A stretch of 5,607 nt of DNA. Origin: Sulfuritalea sp. GTDB taxonomy: Bacteria; Pseudomonadota; Gammaproteobacteria; Burkholderiales; Rhodocyclaceae. The notes beneath the pieces were generated by a model. That model did not search any database. It was not told where the DNA came from and saw only the letters and a list, made by a program, of their open reading frames with translations. Below are positions 1 through 5,493 of the stretch, piece by piece. Every line of letters begins with the position of its first letter. Position 1 is the first letter of the stretch. Both the position numbers and the translations under genes were made by a program. The DNA lies in NCBI GenBank assembly GCA_021738105.1, contig JAIPCS010000206.1, forward strand, positions 1-5,607, written 5' to 3'.

Positions 1-198
1 AGAATCCCCCCCCCATTTCCCCGGTTCGGGGGCACCCCCGCACTGTTTTTTTTTGCCCGCCGCCGAAGGGGAATCCCGGGCATGTAGAGCACCCGTCCCC
101 GACGCAGAGTCCCCGACACGCACAGCTCCGGACCCTGAACACTTGGTATTTCACCGTTTCACCAGCGCCGACTTTTTGCCACGACAGCCTGTTGTTCC
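1..198. other. Non-coding C-rich stretch at window edge
   Basis: I see no convincing gene here. Open frames exist, but none has a ribosome-binding site or resembles a protein family, and the longest runs antisense into the TPR gene. The + strand is C-rich, with nine C at 6-14 and nine T at 46-54. Two overlapping, mutually exclusive hairpins can be drawn: CCCCG/CGGGG at 19-31 and CGGGGG/CCCCCG at 27-40. The second is followed after five bases by the T-run, so it could loosely be a rightward terminator for a gene outside the window. The 9-bp GTCCCCGAC occurs twice (95-103 and 109-117), as does TTTCACC (149-155 and 157-163). The homopolymers also fit a low-quality contig end. No clear terminator for the leftward TPR gene was found. 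Confidence 0.5.
27..54 (+). terminator. Possible rightward intrinsic terminator (weak)
   Basis: A GC-only stem, CGGGGG at 27-32 and CCCCCG at 35-40, is followed by CACTG and then nine T at 46-54. The direct loop is only two bases, so the real stem would be five pairs with a four-base loop. The T-run starts five bases after the stem, which is farther than in a typical intrinsic terminator. It could end a gene lying left of the window, but the region may also be poor-quality sequence. Confidence 0.25.
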
Positions 199-789
199 TC
201 AGAACGGAAGTTCGGGAATCAACTCCATCAGGTCTGCGCGTGCCGCATCGCTCACCAGCTTTTTGGCGCGCTTGGGCTCAAACTCGACCAGACGCCTGAC
301 AATCCGCGCCACATCTTCGGGACGATTCGAGTAGTGATACGCCATACCCAACTGATAAAAGCTCTCCCCGTTCATGGCTTGCAACGCCACGGCCTTTTCC
401 AGCGCGGCAGCAGCCTCTGTGTGCTGACCCAACCGGGCGTGTGCGAGCCCCATGCCATGCCAGGCGCGGTCCTGACATGGCACCAGTCGTACGGCCTCGT
501 TGAACGCCTTGATCGCTGCCTCCGGCTGATCCGCACGTTCTCGGACAAAACCAAGATTGAACCAGCTGGAGCCATCGTCCGGGCTCAGCTCAAGCGCCGC
601 CTCAAACCAGGTTGCAGCTACGTCGAACTGGCTTCGATGTGCGGCAATCGCCGCCAGATGCCGCGCTGAATGCGCATCCTGCGGATCCAGATAAAACGCC
701 CTGAGATAGGCCTCGAATGCTCGATCATCCCGACCGAAAAAGTGCAGCAGCCATCCGCGGGCATAATGCCACCAGTGTTCAAAATTCAT
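199..789 (-). CDS. Tetratricopeptide-repeat (TPR) protein, 196 aa
   Basis: This is a small, probably cytoplasmic helical-repeat protein made almost entirely of TPR units. TPR domains act as protein-binding scaffolds; the partner cannot be told from the sequence. About five 34-residue repeats can be laid out at roughly residues 6-37, 38-71, 72-105, 106-139 and 140-173. Typical TPR positions are visible in WFNLGFVRERADQPEAAI (76-93) and in YQLGMAYHYSNRPEDV (145-160). A charged C-terminal tail ends in ELPF. No signal peptide or membrane helix is seen. I chose the ATG at 789 because repeat-like sequence starts there and the upstream extension (Arg/Ser-rich, then Cys/Phe) does not look conserved. 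No good Shine-Dalgarno lies before it. An in-frame ATG at 828 would add 13 residues and overlap the divergent neighbour's start codon. The gene is divergent from the YggT-like gene, with 37 bp between starts. Confidence 0.85.
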   Translation of the reverse strand: MNFEHWWHYARGWLLHFFGRDDRAFEAYLRAFYLDPQDAHSARHLAAIAAHRSQFDVAATWFEAALELSPDDGSSWFNLGFVRERADQPEAAIKAFNEAVRLVPCQDRAWHGMGLAHARLGQHTEAAAALEKAVALQAMNGESFYQLGMAYHYSNRPEDVARIVRRLVEFEPKRAKKLVSDAARADLMELIPELPF

Positions 790-806
790 CAAATCGGCCA
801 AGCGGC

Positions 807-812
807 AAGGAG
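807..812 (+). promoter_or_regulatory. Ribosome-binding site of the YggT-like gene
   Basis: AAGGAG at 807-812 is a near-perfect Shine-Dalgarno core. It lies 14 bases before the ATG at 827, slightly longer than usual, and the spacer is A-rich. It supports ATG 827 as the start. The site lies in the 37-bp gap between the divergent starts, so any promoter for either gene must overlap the other gene's coding sequence. Confidence 0.6.
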
Positions 813-826
813 AAAAGAAACATACC

Positions 827-1132
827 ATGAGCCACCCCGAACTGCTCGTTCTTTCCACGTTGCGGGCCTTGGTCGAGGTCGCTCTATGGTTCCTGCTGGG
901 TCGAGGGCTGCTGGCCTTGCTTGCGGGACGTCGCCGACATGACAATTCCGTTTACAAATTCTTTGGAATGCTTACCGCTCCGATACTGAAGGCAGTTCGC
1001 CAAATTTCACCTCCCCAGATACTTGACCGGCATCTGCCCTTTGCTGCCTTCTTTCTTCTGTTCTGGCTCTGGATCGGTCTGGCCTATCTACGGGTTGTCT
1101 ACTGCGAAACCTATCTTCTGCAATGCTCCTGA
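827..1132 (+). CDS. Small YggT-like inner-membrane protein, 101 aa
   Basis: Two hydrophobic helices are visible, at about residues 9-34 and 69-91. They are joined by a basic loop (GRRRHDNSVYKFF, 34-46) that should face the cytoplasm. The segment from N40 to L69, with NSVYKFFGMLTAPIL followed by a basic stretch and an SPP, resembles the YggT family pattern in which an NP.-type loop and 'LTEPLLRPxRRxxPP' precede the second helix. YggT proteins usually have two such helix pairs (about 180 aa); this protein has one, so it would be a single-unit member or only a distant relative. YggT proteins are linked to osmotic or K+ tolerance and membrane processes, but their biochemical role is not settled, and nothing here assigns one. 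The start is supported by AAGGAG upstream. The gene reads toward the cNMP-CBS-DUF294 gene 108 bp downstream and could be co-transcribed with it. The coding call is firm; the family assignment is moderate. Confidence 0.75.
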   Translation: MSHPELLVLSTLRALVEVALWFLLGRGLLALLAGRRRHDNSVYKFFGMLTAPILKAVRQISPPQILDRHLPFAAFFLLFWLWIGLAYLRVVYCETYLLQCS

Positions 1133-1136
1133 CTCA

Positions 1137-1158
1137 CGAGCCATGCCTTTGGGGCTCG
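1137..1158 (+). other. Hairpin just after the YggT-like gene
   Basis: CGAGCC at 1137-1142 and GGCTCG at 1153-1158 form a perfect six-pair stem with a ten-base loop, starting five bases after the stop codon. No T-run follows on either strand, so it is not a classical intrinsic terminator. It could weaken read-through or protect the 3' end of the message. Confidence 0.35.
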
Positions 1159-1176
1159 ATGCACCGGCAGGCGAAA

Positions 1177-1207
1177 TTGATGCAGTGCGATCCCTGTCAA
1201 TTAAAAT
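1177..1207 (+). promoter_or_regulatory. Weak candidate promoter for the DUF294 gene
   Basis: TTGATG at 1177-1182 (four of six matches to the sigma70 -35 box) is followed after 18-19 bases by the A/T-rich TTAAAAT at 1201-1207. This is the only AT-rich patch in the 108-bp gap before the DUF294 gene. The spacing is a little long and the -10 match is poor, so this is a suggestion only. If real, the 5' leader would be about 30 bases. Confidence 0.2.
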
Positions 1208-1240
1208 GCGGTTCTGTCCAATGAGTTTGCCCATCCGGTA

Positions 1241-3121
1241 ATGAACACACCGCTGCCTTCCACAGTCCTCAGCCACTATCCGCCCTTTGATCGTTTCGAG
1301 CCCGCAGCCAGGGACTTTCTCGACCAACAACTCACCTTGGTCAGGTTTTCCGCCGATACCGTGCTGATTTCGCCCGAACAGGGCGAGCCACCCATGATGT
1401 TCATCATTACCCACGGCAGAGTTCAAGCATCAGAGATGGGTGCCGCCGGCGAAACCCGCTTGTCTCTTTCGGTCGGTGAGTGTTTTCCCATCGGTGCCTT
1501 GTCCGGATCCCGCGCGTCGACAAACGTCTATACGGCAGCCACGGAACTCGAGGCCTACCAGCTTCCAGCAACAAGCTTTCACAAGCTGATGACTATCAGT
1601 CAGGAATTCAGTCGCTATTGCGGCGACTATCTGGCGACCCTGGTCAGCCAGTCCAGGCAGCAGCTGCAAGCCTACCTGTCGCAACAGGCCAGTGAACAAC
1701 AGTCACTTCACACACCATTGCACGCCCTGATAAAGCGCCCGCCGATTTCCGTCGCATCCACCGCAAGCATTCAGCGCGCGGTTGAAATCATGGGTGAGCA
1801 CAAGGTTGGCTCCATCATTATCGTTGACGACCGTGAAGCGCCGATTGGCCTCATGACCCAATCGGATGTCCTGAATCGAATTGTGTTGGGACGCGTTCCG
1901 TTGAATATGCCAATCATCGACGTCATGTCTAATCATCCGGAAACGCTGCCTGAAACCGCCAGTGCCTACGACGCCATGTTCGCAATGGCATCACATGGTA
2001 TCCGCCATCTCGTAGTGGTCGGAGAAGGCGGGCGGCTTTCCGGCGTCATTTCGGAGCGCGACTTGTTCGCACTGCAGAGAGTGAATGTGGGACAGGTCAG
2101 GCGGACCATCGACTCGGCGGAAAATGTCGACGCTTTGAAACTCGCATTGGTTGACGTGCAGCGATCAGCGTTCAATATGCTGGCGCAGGGTGTGGGCGCG
2201 GAGCAGTTGACCCAGTTCATCTCAGCTTTGAATGACGCCGTCACCGGACGAGTGCTCGACCTCAACCTTAAACGGCATACGCTGGACGATATCGAATGGA
2301 GCTGGCTCGCCTTCGGTTCGGAAGGACGCGAAGAACAAACCCTGTCAACCGATCAGGACAACGGCATCGTCTTCGTTAAACCGGCAGCCCAAAAAATCGA
2401 GGAGGTCCGTAAACGTCTGTTGAGTTTTGCCAGCGACGTCAATGCCGACCTTGACCGCTGCGGCTTCCCGCTATGCAAGGGCAACATCATGGCGAGCAAT
2501 CCGCAATGGTGTCTGACGCTGGACGAATGGAAAGCCCGATTTTCGGGCTGGATCAACAGCCCGAAACCAAAAGCTTTGCTCAACGCCACCATTTTTTTCG
2601 ATTTTCGGGCAATTCATGGGGCGCGTGAGCTGGCGCAAAGAATGCATGAGCACCTGTTCAAGCTGAGCATCCCGGACACGGCATTTCAACACATGCTGGC
2701 AGCCAATGCGATGACCGCGACGCCGCCGCTGGGAATGATCCGCGATTTTGTCGTCGAAACCGATGAGCAGGGAAGGGCTTTTATTGATCTGAAAAAATCC
2801 GGCGCGCGACTGTTTGTGGATTCAGCCCGGGTGCTGGCATTGGCGAATGGTATCGAAGCCGCTTCAACCGTAACGCGCCTGCGTCGTACCGCACGGCAAA
2901 AAGGCGGGGCCGGGGATGAAGTCGAAGCCTTGATCGACGCTTTCAATTTTATCCAGTTGCTGCGTTTGCGCCATCAGCATCTGGAAACGGGGCAAGGTCG
3001 GCCCGGCGACAACCGCATTTTTATCGGTAGTCTGAATCAGCTCGACCGACGCATTCTCAAGGAAGCCTTTCGCCAGGCGAAAAAGCTGCAACAGCGCATC
3101 AAAATGAACTACCAGCTCTGA
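1241..3121 (+). CDS. cNMP-binding / CBS pair / DUF294 nucleotidyltransferase protein, 626 aa
   Basis: This is a soluble multidomain signalling protein. In order: a cyclic-nucleotide-binding-like beta-barrel (about 14-140); two CBS domains (about 160-280), the second with HGIRHLVVV and SERDL; a DUF294 nucleotidyltransferase (about 305-460); and a helical DUF294 C-terminal domain (about 470-620). The NTase signature is clear: GSEGREEQT at 359-367 followed by DQDN at 371-374, where D371 and D373 are the expected metal-binding acids. The same fold occurs in GlnD, which uridylylates PII, so transfer of a nucleotide to a protein is a reasonable guess, but the substrate is unknown. The CBS pair probably senses adenine nucleotides. 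The cNMP pocket (GECFPIG...GSRAST, 79-94) departs from the CRP-type cassette, so cyclic-nucleotide binding is uncertain. Related proteins are commonly encoded beside DUF4212/VC_2705 symporters, as here, though here the orientation is convergent. ATG 1241 fits the domain start but has no evident Shine-Dalgarno. Confidence 0.93.
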   Translation: MNTPLPSTVLSHYPPFDRFEPAARDFLDQQLTLVRFSADTVLISPEQGEPPMMFIITHGRVQASEMGAAGETRLSLSVGECFPIGALSGSRASTNVYTAATELEAYQLPATSFHKLMTISQEFSRYCGDYLATLVSQSRQQLQAYLSQQASEQQSLHTPLHALIKRPPISVASTASIQRAVEIMGEHKVGSIIIVDDREAPIGLMTQSDVLNRIVLGRVPLNMPIIDVMSNHPETLPETASAYDAMFAMASHGIRHLVVVGEGGRLSGVISERDLFALQRVNVGQVRRTIDSAENVDALKLALVDVQRSAFNMLAQGVGAEQLTQFISALNDAVTGRVLDLNLKRHTLDDIEWSWLAFGSEGREEQTLSTDQDNGIVFVKPAAQKIEEVRKRLLSFASDVNADLDRCGFPLCKGNIMASNPQWCLTLDEWKARFSGWINSPKPKALLNATIFFDFRAIHGARELAQRMHEHLFKLSIPDTAFQHMLAANAMTATPPLGMIRDFVVETDEQGRAFIDLKKSGARLFVDSARVLALANGIEAASTVTRLRRTARQKGGAGDEVEALIDAFNFIQLLRLRHQHLETGQGRPGDNRIFIGSLNQLDRRILKEAFRQAKKLQQRIKMNYQL

Positions 3122-3131
3122 GGTAGCCGCT

Positions 3132-3515
3132 TTACTTAGATTTCGAGCCCGACTCTGTGCCGGGCTTTTTCTTGGCCGGAACGATGGGATGGGCATGCCG
3201 GCTCAAAATGAAATCGAATATGAACTTCATCCAGATGGTCGAACCTGCGATTGCCGACCAGGTTTGATATTCCATTTCACCGGAAACAATCCCGATGATC
3301 ACTCCGACAATAATCGCGCCGCCAACAAGATTGATCGCCGCAGCATAGGGCGCAAATTTTTTTGGGTTCTCGGGAGGTTCACCTTTTCTGAGCGCAACCT
3401 CTGAAAAGTCTCGCTTAAAAACTATTCGCCAGGCGCGCCGCATCCAGAAAAACGTGATCGGGAAAAGAGCCAGAAACAAGATCCAGCTAATGGCAACATT
3501 AATATCAAAAACCAT
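3132..3515 (-). CDS. Unknown three-helix membrane protein, 127 aa
   Basis: I do not recognise a named family. Three hydrophobic helices are visible at about residues 7-25, 55-78 and 84-104. Charge placement is orderly: a basic stretch (RRAWRIVFKRD, 26-36) follows helix 1, an acidic loop (SGEMEYQ) separates helices 2 and 3, and the C-terminal tail is basic (AKKKPG...KSK). The positive-inside rule therefore gives an outside N-terminus and a cytoplasmic tail. The start is ATG at 3515 because AGAGGA lies seven bases upstream; a TTG at 3521 would touch that site. The gene is leftward like the symporter operon, but a strong terminator (3565-3601) lies between them, so it probably has its own promoter. 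A weak -10-like TACACT lies at 3549-3554 with no convincing -35. It ends ten bases from the convergent DUF294 gene. Its position suggests, but does not show, a link to symporter function. Confidence 0.75.
   Translation of the reverse strand: MVFDINVAISWILFLALFPITFFWMRRAWRIVFKRDFSEVALRKGEPPENPKKFAPYAAAINLVGGAIIVGVIIGIVSGEMEYQTWSAIAGSTIWMKFIFDFILSRHAHPIVPAKKKPGTESGSKSK
3146..3170 (+). terminator. Intrinsic terminator of the DUF294 gene
   Basis: AGCCCG at 3146-3151 pairs with CGGGCT at 3161-3166 around a nine-base loop, and the stem runs straight into TTTTT (3166-3170). It sits 25 bases after the DUF294 stop codon. Only the + strand has the T-run, so it acts rightward. It lies entirely inside the last codons of the convergent three-helix protein gene. 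Confidence 0.75.
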
Positions 3516-3564
3516 CTGCAATCCTCTCTGTGCATCCAGGTTGGAGCCAGTGTAGCCCGCCCGG

Positions 3565-3601
3565 AAACGAAACGGCCCCGCCGGAGTGTCCAGCGAGGCC
3601 G
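3565..3601 (-). terminator. Intrinsic terminator of the symporter operon
   Basis: On the minus strand, a 13-pair stem (3601-3589 with 3585-3573) closes on a CAC loop and is followed by TTTCGTTTCC. Two of the pairs are G-U wobbles in the leftward transcript (positions 3596/3578 and 3592/3582). In a rightward transcript they would be C-A mismatches, so the hairpin is optimised for leftward transcription. The T-run is interrupted by CG, but the stem is very strong. It lies about 70 bases past the symporter stop and separates that operon from the three-helix protein gene. Confidence 0.75.
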
Positions 3602-3613
3602 GTAAAGCTGGCT

Positions 3614-3637
3614 GCCGTCGAGAAATCCTCGCGCGGC
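3614..3637 (-). other. Second 3'-UTR hairpin of the symporter operon
   Basis: GCCG (3614-3617) and CGAG (3619-3622) pair with CTCG (3628-3631) and CGGC (3634-3637), giving two four-pair helices around a small internal loop and a five-base apical loop. It lies between the symporter stop and the terminator hairpin, with no T-run of its own. It may protect the mRNA 3' end. Confidence 0.45.
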
Positions 3638-3642
3638 AACCA

Positions 3643-3661
3643 GGGGAGGCGAGAGCCCCCT
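3643..3661 (-). other. First 3'-UTR hairpin of the symporter operon
   Basis: On the minus strand, AGGGGGC (3661-3655) folds on GCCTCCCC (3650-3643) across a TCTC loop. This gives about six pairs, including a G-U, or more with a bulge. It starts nine bases after the symporter stop codon. With the two hairpins downstream it makes a structured 3' UTR of about 100 bases. Confidence 0.4.
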
Positions 3662-3670
3662 CAGTGCAGC

Positions 3671-5479
3671 TTAGTGGGCGCCATCGACTGCCTTGGCACC
3701 GCGCGGAACGCGCACGGCTTCAACCATGGCCTGGATGTGCTCGGGCGGCTCTTTGGTAACCTTATCCACAGCAAACGCCACGGCAAAGTTAACCAGAGCA
3801 CCGATGGCACCGAAGGCTTCCGGCGTAATGCCGAAGAAGCTGTTGGGGCCGCCGATCAGATCAAGATAGCCCGTACCCTTGATGAAGAACAGACCCTTGT
3901 GTGCGAACACGTAGAACAGGGTAACGAAGAGGCCCGACAGCATGCCGGCCATGGCGCCTTCCTTGTTCATCTTCTTGGAGAAGATACCCATCATGATTGC
4001 CGGGAACAACGAACTGGCGGCAATACCGAAGGCCAGAGCCACAGTTCCAGCCGCAAACCCTGGCGGATTCAAGCCCAGATAGCCAGCAACCACAATCGAA
4101 GCCGCCATAGCGATCTTGCCGGTCATCAACTCACCCTTTTCGCTGATGTCCGGTGCAAAAACGTTCTTCACCAAATCATGCGAAATAGCGGACGAGATAG
4201 CCATCAACAAGCCGGCAGCTGTGGACAACGCAGCGGCAAGACCACCAGCAGCGACCAGTGCGATCACCCAGTTGGGTAACAACGCAATTTCAGGGTTGGC
4301 CAGCACGATGATGTCGGCGTTAACCGTCAACTCGTTGCCTTTCCAGCCGGCCTGTTCGGCCTTGGCCTGGAATGCCGGATCCTTGGACTTGTCGTTGTAG
4401 TAGTTGATGCGACCATCGCCGTTCTTGTCGGTAAACTTCAGCAGGCCCGTTTTTTCCCAGCGATTCATCCAGTCAGGACGCTTCGCATACTCGAGAGCGG
4501 CATCAGGTGCATAAATGCTCTTCTCGGCAGTTAATGCCCCCGTGTTAACCGTACCAATCAGGTTGAACTTGGCCATCGCAGCAACAGCAGGTGCCGTCGT
4601 GTACAGAATGGCGATAAACACCAGCGCCCAGCCGGCGGAGCTACGTGCTGCAGCAACCGATGGAACGGTGAAGAATCGCATAATGACGTGAGGCAGACCG
4701 GCGGTACCGATCATCAACGACATGGTGTACACAAACATGTTCAGTGTGCTGCCAGGCAGGCTGGTGGTGTATTTGCCAAAGCCCAGTTCTGTCACCACGG
4801 TATCCAACTTGGCTAGCAGGGAAATATCCTGGCCGACAAGATTGGAGCCCAGACCCAGTTGCGGGATCGGGTTGCCGGTGATGTGCATCGAAATGAAGAT
4901 CGCCGGAATGACGTAGGCCATGATCAGCACGCAGTACTGGGCCACCTGGGTGTAGGTGATGCCCTTCATGCCGCCGAACACCGCATAGGCAAACACGATG
5001 CCCATACCAACATAAATGCCGACTTCCTTTGAGACGCCGAGGAAGCGCGAGAAGGCCACGCCGACACCCGTCATCTGACCAATAATGTAGGTCAGCGATG
5101 CGACCAACAGGCAAAGCACAGCGACGGTTGAGGCCGACTTCGAATAGAAGCGATCACCGATGAACTGGGGCACCGTGAATTTGCCAAACTTGCGCAAATA
5201 GGGGGCCAACAGCATCGCCAGCAACACGTATCCGCCGGTCCAGCCCATCAGGAACAGGCCGCCGCCGTAACCCATATTTGAAATCAGGCCGGCCATCGAG
5301 ATGAAAGACGCGGCTGACATCCAGTCCGCAGCGGTCGCCATACCGTTCAGTACCGGAGGGACTTGACCGCCCGCAGCGTAGAACTCGCTGGTGGAGCCGG
5401 CACGCGCCCAAATGGCGATGCCGATGTAGAGCGCGAAGCTCGCACCGACAAATAGGTAAATCGTAGTTTGCAGATCCAT
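3671..5479 (-). CDS. Sodium:solute symporter large subunit, VC_2705/ActP-like, 602 aa
   Basis: This is an inner-membrane carrier of the SSS family that couples Na+ entry to uptake of a small organic acid, probably acetate or a similar monocarboxylate; the substrate is inferred from family. About 13 membrane helices are visible, the first at 6-25 and the last near 555-572. SSS hallmarks are present: FGGMKGITYTQVAQY (168-182), and STAAGLLMAISSAISHD (419-435), which matches the conserved Na+-site helix with its serines and threonine. Residues 304-400 form a long hydrophilic insertion between helices, longer than in E. coli ActP (549 aa) and typical of the VC_2705 subfamily that pairs with DUF4212. 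Inside it, DKNGDGRINYYN (351-362) looks like an EF-hand or dockerin calcium loop. ATG 5479 is fixed by AAGGGG seven bases upstream. The gene is second in an operon after the DUF4212 gene and is followed by a structured 3' UTR and terminator. Confidence 0.93.
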   Translation of the reverse strand: MDLQTTIYLFVGASFALYIGIAIWARAGSTSEFYAAGGQVPPVLNGMATAADWMSAASFISMAGLISNMGYGGGLFLMGWTGGYVLLAMLLAPYLRKFGKFTVPQFIGDRFYSKSASTVAVLCLLVASLTYIIGQMTGVGVAFSRFLGVSKEVGIYVGMGIVFAYAVFGGMKGITYTQVAQYCVLIMAYVIPAIFISMHITGNPIPQLGLGSNLVGQDISLLAKLDTVVTELGFGKYTTSLPGSTLNMFVYTMSLMIGTAGLPHVIMRFFTVPSVAAARSSAGWALVFIAILYTTAPAVAAMAKFNLIGTVNTGALTAEKSIYAPDAALEYAKRPDWMNRWEKTGLLKFTDKNGDGRINYYNDKSKDPAFQAKAEQAGWKGNELTVNADIIVLANPEIALLPNWVIALVAAGGLAAALSTAAGLLMAISSAISHDLVKNVFAPDISEKGELMTGKIAMAASIVVAGYLGLNPPGFAAGTVALAFGIAASSLFPAIMMGIFSKKMNKEGAMAGMLSGLFVTLFYVFAHKGLFFIKGTGYLDLIGGPNSFFGITPEAFGAIGALVNFAVAFAVDKVTKEPPEHIQAMVEAVRVPRGAKAVDGAH

Positions 5480-5480
5480 G

Positions 5481-5493
5481 TAAGGGCCCCTTA
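5481..5493 (-). promoter_or_regulatory. Ribosome-binding site and palindrome coupling DUF4212 to the symporter
   Basis: On the minus strand AAGGGG (5492-5487) is the Shine-Dalgarno of the symporter, seven bases before its ATG. It shares its first two bases with the TAA stop of the DUF4212 gene (5493-5491), so ribosomes finishing the small subunit stop on the start site of the large one. The 13 bases form an inverted repeat, TAAGGG-C-CCCTTA, that could pair the Shine-Dalgarno with the bases just after it; ribosomes arriving from upstream would open it. Confidence 0.6.

Noticed and set aside
71..117. tRNA-like fragment (TAGAGCAC with flanking GGGG/CCCC)
   Set aside because: No acceptor stem, T-arm or anticodon arm could be built on either strand; the resemblance is limited to a few bases.
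53..334. Rightward open frame of 93 codons at the left edge
   Set aside because: It begins with TTG in a T-run, has no ribosome-binding site, has a Pro/Arg/Ser-rich composition, and its second half is antisense to the well-supported TPR gene.
790..945. N-terminal extension of the TPR protein (52 residues)
   Set aside because: The extension is Arg/Ser-rich, unlike the repeats, and is antisense to the YggT-like gene start. ATG 789 is more natural, though ATG 828 cannot be fully excluded.
3516..3521. TTG start for the three-helix protein at 3521
   Set aside because: It would lie directly against the AGAGGA ribosome-binding site, whereas ATG 3515 has ideal seven-base spacing.
3530..4279. Rightward open frame of 249 codons antisense to the symporter
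   Set aside because: It is a shadow of the symporter and its 3' UTR: low-complexity hydrophilic translation, no family resemblance and no start signal. The minus-strand protein is a clear SSS transporter.
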